Source: Anastrepha obliqua
Taxonomy: Eukaryota > Arthropoda > Insecta > Diptera > Tephritidae
Direction: 5' to 3'
DNA: 64,000 nt
NCBI RefSeq assembly: GCF_027943255.1
Contig: NC_072893.1
Span: 118,481,784 to 118,545,783 of the forward strand
The notes below the pieces were generated by a model. It made no database searches, was not told where the DNA came from, and saw nothing but the letters and a program-made list of their open reading frames with translations. Each line of letters begins with the position of its first letter. The stretch's first letter is position 1. This document shows, one piece after another, positions 23,363-32,674 of the stretch. A program made the translations under genes and the position numbers.

Positions 23363-24110
23363 TGTTAAATACATTTAAATTAAAATTTATTACTAGGGAT
23401 TAAGTGTCGCCTAGTCGGATGCATCTATCGGCTCATTATAATTTAATTAAATATTTGAAAAGAATTATATATAACAAATTTAAATACTTAAAAAAACGTT
23501 TAAAATTTTCCCAAAAATTATTTCTAACTAAAAATAAATTTATAAATGCCTTTTACAAAAATGTATTTAAAGGGCTTAAGAAAAATTTGAATTTAAATTC
23601 AAACTTTTTTTTAACAAAATTCAATTTTTTAATTCATAAAGTAATAAAAATAAGAAAAATTAAAAATTATTTGCTTAGAATTTTAGAAACCTTAGTTCAT
23701 ACATGCAGCTGTGTGTTTATATGGCGGGGTATGTATGTATGTACAAATATTTCCCATAAAAAGTATTTATGGGTATTTTATCTTTCCTTATTATCCTGTT
23801 TTTGTATGGAAGTGAAACAGCAGATGTCGCCAATGCAGCTGCATTGGTGAACTATTTTCTTCACCGTCCGAAGGAGTGGTGGATTTTCATGAAGTTGGTT
23901 GTGAACTCTGCTTGGCTTACTCACCAAAATTGTGGAAATAAAATATAAATATGAAAAAAATATTATTTTAACAGAATTAAAGCTCAAATAAGAACAAACA
24001 ATAAGGCCAAATAAGATAAATAGAATAAAAATAAATAAGAATAAGGAATTAAAAATAATTTTTTGAAATTCTCTAATGTTATTTAAATACAAAAATGCTT
24101 AAAAGTTACA
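23363..24110. other. AT-rich non-coding DNA
   Basis: Composition-driven frames (148 codons, Lys/Asn/Phe rich) appear at 23404-23850 but carry no motif. A short less AT-rich patch at 23810-23930 is not recognised. Confidence 0.5.
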
Positions 24111-24114
24111 TTAA

Positions 24115-24766
24115 GGGGACAGATAACTGTAAAATTTCGTAATTTTTTTTTTCATAAAATGTTAATATATATATGTAATCCTTTAAGAATATGTCAAAAA
24201 AATTTTAGAACGCAAATTTAAGTATTTCCTATATTATAGATCGTCAACCGTGACGATTCTATTCCTTGCGTTCGAGCGCTGGGAGAGGTTAAATTTTCAT
24301 GTATTCAAACTTTAGACGCATTTTTCTCTAAACTATATTTGTCAAATTGGCGCACACGATAACTCGAATAGTTATTGACCGATCTCCCTGAAATTTTGCA
24401 CACATCTTTTTTATGATATTAATTTCTATGTGAATTTACAAGTTTTTGAAAATTTTTCGAAAAAATAATGGAAAATTTATTTTTTTAAGCATTTTATTCC
24501 GTGAATTTTTTTTGTTTCATTTGTTTTTAATTCATATAGAAATTATGACATAAAAAAAAAAAAATTTGGTTTTTTGTATTCACTGACACCGATGCTACAT
24601 TGCCCGCCGATTGAGAAACCCCGCTGCGACCTTCCTAGAAGAATATTATTTTAATGTATAAATAAACTGCATGCCAATTTTGAAAAAAAAATATATTGAC
24701 TATTTCATTTTAAATAATTTTAATGAAAATCATGGAAAATGTGGCCGTTTACAGATATCTGTCCCC
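24115..24766. mobile_element. MITE 1 with TTAA target duplication
   Basis: A 652-bp element has terminal inverted repeats GGGGACAGATAACTGTAAA (24115) and TTTACAGATATCTGTCCCC (ending 24766). TTAA directly flanks each side (24111-24114 and 24767-24770). It has no coding capacity, an AT-rich interior and inverted subterminal patches. TTAA duplication is used by piggyBac and Kolobok transposases. Which of them moved this element cannot be told from the window. Confidence 0.88.
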
Positions 24767-24959
24767 TTAAAAACCAGGAAAATATTTTGTTTTTTATTTC
24801 TTCCATAAAATATTACACCTGTCGTTAGACAATAAGTAATTTGATTTACAAAAAGGTGGAATGAGAGTGATATTGAAGGGCCAATGCCCCCAAGCTCATT
24901 TAGAAGAAATATATACATATTATTTAAAAACAAGTGGTTAACAAACAATGACATATACG

Positions 24960-26440
24960 ATTAGTTGACAATTGATTACATGGATTTTGCAAAATCTGTT
25001 GGTGTTTGACGGTTAAGCCGACTTTGGGTAGATTTTTCTTTATTTGGTAGTCTTCTCATCATAGGATTTGTGTGCGTTAATAATCTATTTATGTGTCTTC
25101 TGCTAGCGCTTTGTATTGTTTCATCAATAGTATCGATATCAAGGTCGCGATGAATATCTGCCTTAGGTATGTACCAAGGTGCATTAGTTAAGGTCCTAAG
25201 TATTTTAGACTGGACTCGTTGAAGTATACTTAGATTACTTTTTGCAGCAGTACCCCAAATCTCAATTCCATATTTCCAGATCGGAGCAATTATCGTTCGA
25301 TAAATAAGTACTTTATTTTGCACTGAGGTCCAAGTAGCCAGTACAATTTTTAAAAACGATTTTTAACTTCATTTCGATTTTTCTTTATATGCTCCTGCCA
25401 GTTTAATTTCGAGTCGATCGCAATACCCAGGTATTTCGCTTTGGTGTCAATATGCACGTCAGAATTACCAACGCTAACTGGTTCAATGGTTGTCCTTCGG
25501 TTTGTGTAGTTTACTTGTATTGTTTTGTTAGCGTTAATTTCGATGTTCCATTTTTTGAACCAGTTTAATGTCACATTTAATTCGTTTTGTAAATTTTGTT
25601 TTGCGACTTTTGTATCTTTATGAGATACCATGAGGACTGTGTCATCCGCAAATGTTGCAATCATGCTGTTTTCTGACTTCGGTTCCGGTAGATCAGCCGT
25701 GTACAATAGATACAATGTTGGTCCTAAGACACTGCCTTGGGGAATGCCTGCGTTCATAGGTTGAATGTCTGAACATGCGTCGTTATATTTAACATAGAAT
25801 TTCCTGTCTTGGATGTAACTCTTAAGCATAAGGTAAAAGTCATTAGGTAGTTGTGTTTTTAATTTATGGAGTAACCCAGGGTGCCACACTTTGTCAAAGG
25901 CTTTAGCTACGTCGAGGTATATGGACATGCACACTCTTTTTTTATTCAGGTCATCATTAATTTTGTGAACTACTCTATGAATCTGTTGGATTGTTGAATG
26001 GTTTTTCCTAAATCCAAATTGGTGTTGGGGTATCAGATTCATGCTTGTTATAATAGGATTTATCTGGTCAAATAATATTTTTTCGAAAATTTTTGATATT
26101 GTCGGTAGTAGGCTGATTGGTTGATATGATGTCGCTAGTGTAGCGTTTTTGTTAGGTTTCGGGATCGCTATAACTTCAGCTACTTTCTAGGTATTAGGGA
26201 AATATTTGAGACTTATAGCAGCGTGGAAAATATTTCTTAGATAAATTATTGCCTTGTCAGGCATATGCTTCATAATTGTTCCCGAAATTTGATCGTATCT
26301 AGGCGATTTATTGTTCTTTAGAGTTTTTATTAATTGTTTTATCTCCGTAAGTGTGATTTTTTTAATTTGCTTCTTATTCTCGTTTGCTGCATAAGTGAGG
26401 AAAATATGAGGGTTAAAAAAATTGGTTAGTCAACGCTAGC
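24960..26440 (-). mobile_element. jockey-like LINE RT, 5'-truncated
   Basis: The minus strand carries RT in order. IAIPKPNKNATLATSYQPIS and LLPTISKIFEKILFDQINPI lie upstream (26160-26050). A 230-codon frame (26042-25350) holds HQFGFRKNHSTIQQIHRVVH, SIYLDVAKAFDKVWHPGLL, AGIPQGSVLGPTLYLLYTAD and FADDTVLMV (25641-25652). A frame at 25323-24976 continues with IIAPIWKYGIEIWGTAAKSN, LRTLTNAPWY and the Thr-Pro-rich end. One frameshift near 25335 and one TAG at 26186-26188 (Trp position in PNTWKVAEV) break it. Endonuclease and ORF1 are absent. It is close in style to the LINE at 38663-42047 but a different family. Confidence 0.9.
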
Positions 26441-26544
26441 CATTCAAGTACTGCAGAATATTTAGGAAATTAGTAAAGTGGTTTCTTCATAGAATCATAG
26501 GCGTGTGGGCTATTATCTCTCCTTTTCCTAATATATATATATTT

Positions 26545-27828
26545 TCCCGTGGTTCCTAGGTGGAACAAAGGGCCTCAATGAACAAGTTAAAGTTAAATCT
26601 ATTAGAGGCTAGGAATTTTATTTGCTGCCAGGAGCGGCCTGCTTGTTGCACTTCTGTTTCTACTAGTCGCCTCCACGTGTTAGATGGTCTGCCAGGTCTG
26701 CGGCTGCCTTGGGGGTTCCAATCCAGGGCTGCTCTAGTGATATCACCATATGGCTTTCGAAGTGTGTGACCGATCCATTTCCATTTGCGGCGTCGAATTT
26801 CGAGATAGACTGGTATCTGTTTCGTTATAGTCCACAGATCGGAGTTTGATATGACGTTAGGCCAAAAAATGCGCGTGATCTTGCGAAGGCTGCGGTTGAT
26901 GAATACTTGCATTGCTTGTATGTCACGTGTTGACGCGTTCCACGTTTCGCATGCATACAAGAGGACAGATTTCACATTGGACTCGAAGATTCTCAGTTTC
27001 GTGCGCCTCGTTATATGCGTTGCTCTCCAAACTTTATCAAGCATGCCAAACACTACGCGAGCTTTCGATATCCGGTTACGTATGTCAGCCGCTGAACCGC
27101 CGTTTTTATTTATTACACTGCCTAGGTAGCAGAACTCATCTACAGCTTCGATGTTAGTGCCGCGTATCTGAAAGATATGTGAATCGGTGGTGTTGATGCG
27201 CATTATCTTTGTCTTCGCAATGTTTATTTTCAGTCCAGCCCTCGCTGCGAGTTCGCTCACCGCCTCTATTTTTGCTTGCATATGTGAGTGTTTGTGTGAT
27301 AGCAGGCAAATATCGTCAGCGTAGTCCAAGTCCTCAAGGTTGCCGCTCAGGCCCCAGGATATGCCTCTGTTCGCCGCTGAGGCTTGTCGCATCACTAAGT
27401 CCAGTACCAGATTAAATAAGAGCGGAGATAGCACGCATCCCTGTCTTACTCCTGTTCGAACTGGAATAGCGTTGCTCAGGATGCCCTCATGTCTCACACG
27501 GCAGCTTGCTTCACTGTACAGTTCTTTGACAAGTGAAATGATTTTTTCAGGTACTCCTTTGCAGTAAAGTGCTCCCCAGATTGCCTCGTGATTAAGAGTA
27601 TCAAAAGCTTTTTCAAAGTCGATGAAGCAGAGATAAAGTGGCGAACGCCACTCGACCGATTGCTCGACAATCACTCTCAGGGTGTTGATTTGATCGACGC
27701 AAGAACAGCGTGGTCGGAATCCCGCTTGTTCATTCCGTAGGCCACTTTGCAGTGCGTCGATTTTCCTAATAGCAAATAAATATTCGTACATTTGCGATTT
27801 TGCTACTACCGTTCTTCACTCACTATCT
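26545..27828 (-). mobile_element. LINE with 411-codon RT frame (clade unsure)
   Basis: The minus-strand frame 27791-26556 is the best preserved RT in the window. It carries NEQAGFRPRCSCVDQINTLR, YLCFIDFEKAFDTLNHEAIW, VRTGVRQGCVLSPLLFNLVL and DLDYADDICLLS (catalytic Asp pair, 27312-27323). EFCYLGSVINKNGG, RRTKLRIFESNVKSVLLYAC and WIGHTLRKPYGD follow, then GSRRPGRPSNTWRR. It is open to its natural end but lacks the first RT blocks and the endonuclease. RTE- or Nimb-like by motif style, and the clade needs a tree. Two decayed relatives lie at 1921-2165 and 51020-51590. Confidence 0.9.
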
Positions 27829-28530
27829 TAGACCAACAGCACTGAAGCTCGGCTATTCAAAACTTGCATTATACCCATTTTGCACACCGTTAAAGTACAC
27901 CCGCTTATTTATGTCCCACATCTCTGAATTTGTTGAAAGAATTCTTTAAAGGAATTCAGCGCGCAACATTTTCGTGCGTTTATTTTTTGACAATTTTCGA
28001 CGTAGCTGAACAGGACACAAAATGCATCGAGGAAGTAAAATCATTATGCCGCGAGCAAGCATTATTTTACAGCCCCGCAAATAACTAGTGCAATGAATTT
28101 TTTCGTAATATTTCCCGATTTACGTGGGTATTTTAGTTAAGAAATATCAGCTTTAGATGAAATATCTGAGTAACCGGCCTTTGAAGGTAATACGCAACGC
28201 TTCGTGTAGGTTTAATTCTCATGTAGGTTTAATTATAAAAAAAAAATACCAGTCTAACGGTGAGACTTGATAGAAGTGAAACCTTCCGTAAAACAAACTG
28301 AGAGAGAATAAGACGAAAGCAGCATTAGGAGCGGGATAATTATAGGTTCATTATAATATTGCTATAAAGTTCATATTTTATTTTTTTCATTTTATCATTA
28401 TTCATCCTCAATGTTTTCAATTTCAACAAATGATACGAGTGGCTTATGATAGATAAAATATGATACAAATGCTTTGGTTTCGATGTTATCAAAAAAAATA
28501 CCCAAACGGACCGAAGAAACAGACTTACAA
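27829..28530. other. no gene recognised
   Basis: The first 32 bp (ACAGCACTGAAGCTCGGC and onward) repeat the sequence at 23331-23362. The rest is AT-rich with no coding or element signal. Confidence 0.45.
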
Positions 28531-28628
28531 ATTTCTTCCATTTTCGTCTACTTGTATTCATATAAAAATTTATGTCTCTTCCCACCAAAGCTAAATGTAT
28601 TAGTATATTTTTTCTTGTATTTATTCAA

Positions 28629-28790
28629 GGCCGAAAACCCGGCGGTACTGCAATACCGGGTCAACCCGTGGCAGAGGCGGAGCAAGCCCCTAAAACACTC
28701 CGCCCATTTCCAAAAATTAGTTTAACATTTGTTGTCCTCCGATGGAGGATCTATCAGATGTTAAGCTGATAGGAACAGATACCACACTAC
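28629..28790 (-). pseudogene. U2 snRNA-like copy 1
   Basis: The minus strand reads as the body of the spliceosomal U2 snRNA. GGTATCTGTTCCTATCAG, then CTTAACATCTGATAG, form stem-loop IIa. TCCTCC-ATCGGAGGA forms stem IIb and ATTTTTGGA is the Sm-binding site. GGGGCTTGCTCC forms stem-loop III, and CACGGGTTGACCCGG with TATTGCAGTA and CCGCCGGG forms stem-loop IV. The branch-point pairing box GTAGTA reads GTGGTA here. The first ~30 nt of U2 (stem I and U6-pairing segments) are replaced by unrelated sequence. U2 normally pairs with the intron branch site, which this copy could not do as usual. Most likely a 5'-truncated pseudogene. A variant snRNA cannot be excluded. Confidence 0.8.
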
Positions 28791-29100
28791 CTACTTCAAT
28801 AGATTTTCTAATAAACCTTTTGAGAATTACACTCTCACAAAAATTAATGTACGAAATGTTTATACCGATTCACTTAAACTGACTTTCAGTATCTAAACCA
28901 AAAAACTGTTTTCAATAAATAATCAGAAATGTCCTACAATGCAAATTTCAAAAAAAAAAACAAAAACAAAAAAAAAAAAAAAACAAAAAAAAAAAAAAAA
29001 AAAAAATTCCATTTTCGTCTACATGTATTCATATAAAAATTTATGGCTCTTCCCACCAAAGCTAAATGTATTAGTATATTTTTTCTTGCATTTATTCAAA

Positions 29101-29518
29101 GCCGAAATCCCGGCGGTACTGCAATACCGGGTCAACCCGTGGCAGAGAAGGAGCAAGCCCCTAAAACACTCCGCCCATTTCCAAAAATCAGTTTAACATT
29201 TCGCACTTGGTACGTTAAAGCGTAACAACTCAAAAAGAAAAGGAAAAGAGTAACCACTCAAAAATTGGTTATTTTAGCGCAACTACTAAACAAATAAGAA
29301 TGAAACAACCGTTATATTGTTTTTAATGATATTTTCGTGCAATTACATATTTTTTCCCTTGTAATACCTATATTATTAATATTTACGGAAACAGTTTTTC
29401 GTCTCTACTGAAAATGTTCAGATTTTGAGTTGTTACGCTTTAACGTAACAAGTGCGATTTGTTGTCCTCCGATGGAGGATCTATCAGATGTTAAGCTGAT
29501 AGGAACAGATACCACACT
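29101..29518 (-). pseudogene. U2 snRNA-like copy 2, split by a MITE
   Basis: Same U2 body as copy 1, with the same GTGGTA box and the same foreign 5' flank. It is interrupted between 29202 and 29456 by a 255-bp MITE that landed between stem IIb and the Sm site. The loop III flank reads CTTCTCTGCC rather than CGCCTCTGCC as in copy 1. The insertion rules out a normal transcript from this copy. Confidence 0.8.
29202..29456. mobile_element. MITE 2 (CGCACTTG ends, ATTT duplication)
   Basis: A 255-bp element has 34-bp terminal inverted repeats (CGCACTTGGTACGTTAAAGC at the left, inverse at the right) with a single mismatch at position 9. ATTT flanks both sides (29198-29201 and 29457-29460). The two sister U2 units give the empty site AACATTTGTTG, which proves the 4-bp duplication and the exact ends. 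No coding capacity. The transposase superfamily is not known to me; a 4-bp duplication is used by Sola among others. Confidence 0.9.
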
Positions 29519-29809
29519 ACCTACTTCAATAGATTTTCTAATAAACCTTTTGAGAATTACACTCTCACAAAAATTAATGTACGAAATGTTTATACCGATT
29601 CACTTAAACTGACTTTCAGTATCTAAACCAAAATACTGTTTTCAATAAATAATCAGAAATGTCCTACAATGCAAATTTCAAAAACAAAAACAAAAACAAA
29701 AAAAAAAAAAAAAAATTCCATTTTCGTCTACATGTATTCATATAAAAATTTATGGCTCTTCCCACCAAAGCTAAATGTATTAGTATATTTTTTCTTGTAT
29801 TTATTCAAA

Positions 29810-29958
29810 GCCGAAATCCCGGCGGTACTGCAATACCGGGTCAACCCGTGGCAGAGAAGGAGCAAGCCCCTAAAACACTCCGCCCATTTCCAAAAATCAG
29901 TTTAACATTTGTTGTCCTCCGATGGAGGATCTATCAGATGTTAAGCTGATAACCACAC
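29810..29958 (-). pseudogene. U2 snRNA-like copy 3
   Basis: Nearly the same as copy 2 without the MITE. It keeps the Sm site, stem-loops III and IV and stem-loop IIa, but lacks the short GGAACAGAT stretch (TATCTGTTCC on the sense strand) between loop IIa and the ACCACAC box, so the branch-site region is damaged. The upstream spacer is also partly deleted. Confidence 0.78.
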
Positions 29959-30030
29959 TACCTAGTCAATACATTTTAAATAATAAACCTAATAAACCTT
30001 TTGAGAATTACACGCTCACAAAAATTATTT

Positions 30031-30240
30031 ATATCAACATATAATATAACGCTTCGTAACTAAATAACTTTTAGGCCAGCGACGACAGCATGGCGCGGTA
30101 GCCGAGCGGCTAGCAATGTGAGCTTCCGATCCAAAATCCTTGGTTCGAATCACAAGAAAAAATAAAAGTTATTTTTATTTAGTTCGTCGCTACTTTTATA
30201 TCAACATATATATTATATTAATATAATATAACGCTTCGTA
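30031..30240 (+). pseudogene. tRNA-like unit flanked by repeats
   Basis: At 30092-30155 the plus strand has a tRNA-like start GGCGCGG, an exact A box TAGCCGAGCGG (30099-30109) and a B box GGTTCGAATCA (30142-30152). The 3' acceptor strand does not pair with the 5' end and an A-rich stretch follows, so it is not a functional tRNA. It is a pseudogene or the head of a small SINE. Direct repeats (ATATCAACATATAATATAAC and GCTTCGTA) flank it at 30031-30058 and 30198-30240. Inverted pieces lie just inside: AACTAAATAACTTTT at 30058-30072 with its inverse at 30164-30184, and GCGACGA with TCGTCGC. Confidence 0.6.
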
Positions 30241-30670
30241 GCCAAGTTGGTCGCTTTTTTCGTTTCACTTTTCCTCAAATCACTCCCAACGATTCTAAAG
30301 AAGTTTTCACTTCAAAAATCCGTCCCAGTGACTGAGAAGATTCTCGTTCGATCGCCAAAGAATATCTCTGCAGTTTCGACTCCCTTTCGCTATGAGAATA
30401 TCACTTTCTCTGCCTTCTCCATTATTACTCTTCTTGTTAAAAATACCATGCTGGCACAGGACCAGCACAATTCTCACTCTTTGCAATAGTGAAGTGTATC
30501 TTCCTCCAAAATCGTACAGTTTGTCCTAAGTTGCTAAATCTCAACACCGTAACCAGTGAAAAGATTTCCTCAATTCGTTGTAATACATCTATGCAGAGTT
30601 CAACTACCGATATGCAGTTGTCTGCATGTCTCAGATGCCCTCAGTAAGCAAAGACAAAGTCTATTATTTT
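30241..30670. other. no gene recognised
   Basis: Mixed sequence with an 80-codon plus-strand frame that has no motif. Nothing else seen. Confidence 0.45.
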
Positions 30671-30671
30671 C

Positions 30672-30870
30672 TTGGAAAAAACTTTCTGTAAAACCCATCT
30701 GCCATTCGGAGGCGGCATAAAACTGTACGATGTTTCATTCAAAGGTCAGATTTCTTCTTGGAAAAAACGTTTCATATAAATCATTTGCCATTCGGAGGCG
30801 GCTTAAAACTGTATGCTCCTCCATTTGTAATGCATCATCAAGAAGCACATCGTGAATTGGATGAGAGGCT
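30672..30870 (+). mobile_element. SINE-body fragments, two partial copies
   Basis: Two direct pieces share TTCTTGGAAAAAAC and GCCATTCGGAGGCGGC with AAAACTGTA (about 30676-30730 and 30753-30815). The second continues CTCCTCCATTTGT and then CATCATCAAGAAGCACA. This is a diverged form of the SINE body read in the opposite direction to the copies at 7.6 and 51.7 kb (CTGCCGTTCGGAGTCGGC, CTCCATTTGTGG, CATCAAGACGCACA). The tRNA head is absent. Confidence 0.6.
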
Positions 30871-31485
30871 GAGAAATTTACGTAATAGAGGATACAACAT
30901 AAGGGGTATATTTACTCCTCTTGACCAGAAGGCGGGGATGGACTTTACCGCGGGCGCCTTCTGTTCGAGTAGGAAATCTGTGTTCAGTAGGTAAAGGCAA
31001 AAGTGGGTTGATTGAGGCTTCTGCTGAGCGCTTTTAGTATGATCGCCTCCTTACCCCACTCCCATCGCGAGTATGGAATACAATATAGAAGAGAGACATT
31101 GGTTTCAGTTGTGGAACTATTTCCATATTAACACAAATTCCGTACCTCCAATCCCATTTCTGTGGGTAAAACTTGCAGACTGCATTTCTCACGTCTTTAA
31201 ATTCATCTTTTTATATATTTTTTTTCTAATAGGATGAAAGTGTTAAAAGCTTACTTGACCAGTTGGTCGTCGGTGTGGGACTTCGAACCTAACTAAAACG
31301 TCCTCTCATCCATATGGTTGCTCCTTCCGTCAGTAGAATTAACCTTTCTGTCCTTTCTGCTAAGCCATTTCGCCATGTCCGGCATGGGATTATAGGTCCA
31401 GCGACCCTTTGTTGGATACTCCCAGTGCTGTTGTTATTCTCTTATGATACGCTGCATGACGTCTTCTTCCTTGTTGGCTTGTACA
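30871..31485. other. no gene recognised
   Basis: Moderate GC, no motif-bearing frame. Possibly untranslated LINE sequence next to the R1-like fragment that follows. Confidence 0.4.
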
Positions 31486-31489
31486 ACCT

Positions 31490-32095
31490 CTTCAGCTCCT
31501 TGATGAGCTGAAATGAACTGGGATTTTCTTCGATAGTACGGCTATGATATCATCGGAAATCGTGCGGTAAGCGGTCCACGCTCTTAACGCGCTAAGTTTG
31601 TGTATCGCTTTTTCTTCCTTTATAAACAATTTTTTCACATCGACCCATATCAGTGCTGCATACATTTTAAAAGACGTGGTTACTATGGAGAGTAACTGGC
31701 GTTTTTCTTCGCTTGGCTCTCCTATGTTTGACATAAGTCTTGATAGAGTATTACTGCATGTACTCGTTCCCCTTTTTTGCTAACTGCTGCAAGATGATTC
31801 CTTAAAGTAATTCGGGAGTCAAGAACAAGTCCCAAATACTTTACGTACGGCTGCGAGTTTATGTGGCACTCGCCCACTGCGATAATCAACTCCTCACGGG
31901 CCTTCATTGGGCTAAGCAGGACCACTTCCGTTTTCTGCACTACATACAAACTCTAACTTTGCTGATATCACCCACTTCCGTAGGCACAAAATGGCTTTTT
32001 ATTCTCGGGGGGTCGAGTGTTGCTCCTATAGGAAGATTGATTCTTAGCTCGCCGTCATACAAGGCGTTCTATAGAGTCGGTCCCAGTACATAAAC
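31490..32095 (-). mobile_element. R1-like LINE RT C-terminal fragment
   Basis: Minus-strand frames give LYDGELRINLPIGATLDPRE (about 32070), then KTEVVLLSPMKAREELIIAV, GECHINSQPYVKYLGLVLDS and RITLRNHLAAVSKKGERVHA. Next come MSNIGEPSEEKRQLLSIVTT, AALIWVD and LSALRAWTAYRTISDDIIAV. This is the RT thumb-to-C-terminus order of R1-clade LINEs (compare MPNIGGPxQ and RTxS). The block containing the catalytic Asp pair has been lost near 32000. One frameshift near 31735. Confidence 0.78.
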
Positions 32096-32449
32096 CGGTT
32101 TAGTTTGGAAACCGTGGAGCACAGCCATAAGTTACTAGCGTAAGGAAGATCTGGTGAGCTTCACAGGTAAAATGATCAGATGTTCAATATCGGATCGCGG
32201 ATTGGGTACTTCGTCTTCAGCTATGGTCGCTCAAGTTACTAGAGTAAACTGCGTGGAGATGAGAGTAGGAATTGCGGTTGTACTATTCTGTAAAAGATTT
32301 CAAATTTCTAAAGCACTCTAACACACCAGGTGGCCATATGTTCTATTCGCAACAAAAGTAATTGATGACGAAGATGATTGTTACATTGGGCATATTTACA
32401 TTCTTCGCCGAGCAGTTGTGGCGGGTAGTAGCCTCTCTTCCTATCTTTT

Positions 32450-32660
32450 TCTTAGCATCACAGTCCTTGGTGAACCATTGCTTGATTCACAACTTTGCGC
32501 CATCTGCCTCCATCTATGGCTACCTCCTTCCATCGCTGCACGTTTAGCTTTTCCAGGTCAACTTCACGTCTTCGAGGCATCCTCTTTTTCAGCCTCTTAA
32601 CAGAGCGCAATTCAACTGCCTTTCGAGTTGCTCTCCAAACATGTGTCCGAGTCATCTTAT
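32450..32660 (-). mobile_element. RTE-like LINE C-terminal fragment
   Basis: The minus-strand frame (65 codons) reads MTRTHVWRATRKAVELRSVK, RRREVDLEKLNVQRWKEVAI and WRKVVNQAMVHQGL. It matches the ending of the fragment at 20510-20850 (EDVEADLRKM...REVAENPDRGQEAVKEAMVHQEL). Only the last 60 or so codons remain. A mariner begins 15 bp downstream on the plus strand. Confidence 0.65.
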
Positions 32661-32674
32661 CCTCTGAAGTTTTA

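Larger units (their letters stand above)
28530..29965. repeat. tandem array of three U2-containing units
   Basis: Three head-to-tail units of about 450 bp begin at about 28537, 29008 and 29716. The anchor is TTCCATTTTCGTCTAC followed by TGTATTCATATAAAAATT. Each unit has an A-rich junction ending in CAAAAACAAAAA, a spacer, a minus-strand U2-like sequence and a shared upstream spacer (TTTTGAGAATTACAC, TCAGTATCTAAACC). Unit 2 is lengthened by a 255-bp MITE plus its 4-bp duplication. Units 2 and 3 are closer to each other than to unit 1. The third unit has lost part of its upstream spacer. Confidence 0.9.

Noticed and set aside
23404..23850. 148-codon Lys/Asn/Phe-rich frame
   Set aside because: Follows AT composition with no motif or start context.
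28780..28840. snRNA-type upstream promoter element (AATTCTCAA-like motif on the minus strand)
   Set aside because: A motif resembling the fly snRNA element exists, but it lies too close to the U2-like body to place a normal start, so I do not call it.
28939..29949. Repeated 60-85 codon frames in three copies
   Set aside because: These are the U2-like units read on the opposite strand. Repetition reflects tandem duplication, not a gene family.
30092..30165. Functional tRNA gene
   Set aside because: A and B boxes are good but the acceptor stem does not pair and no proper anticodon arm is evident.
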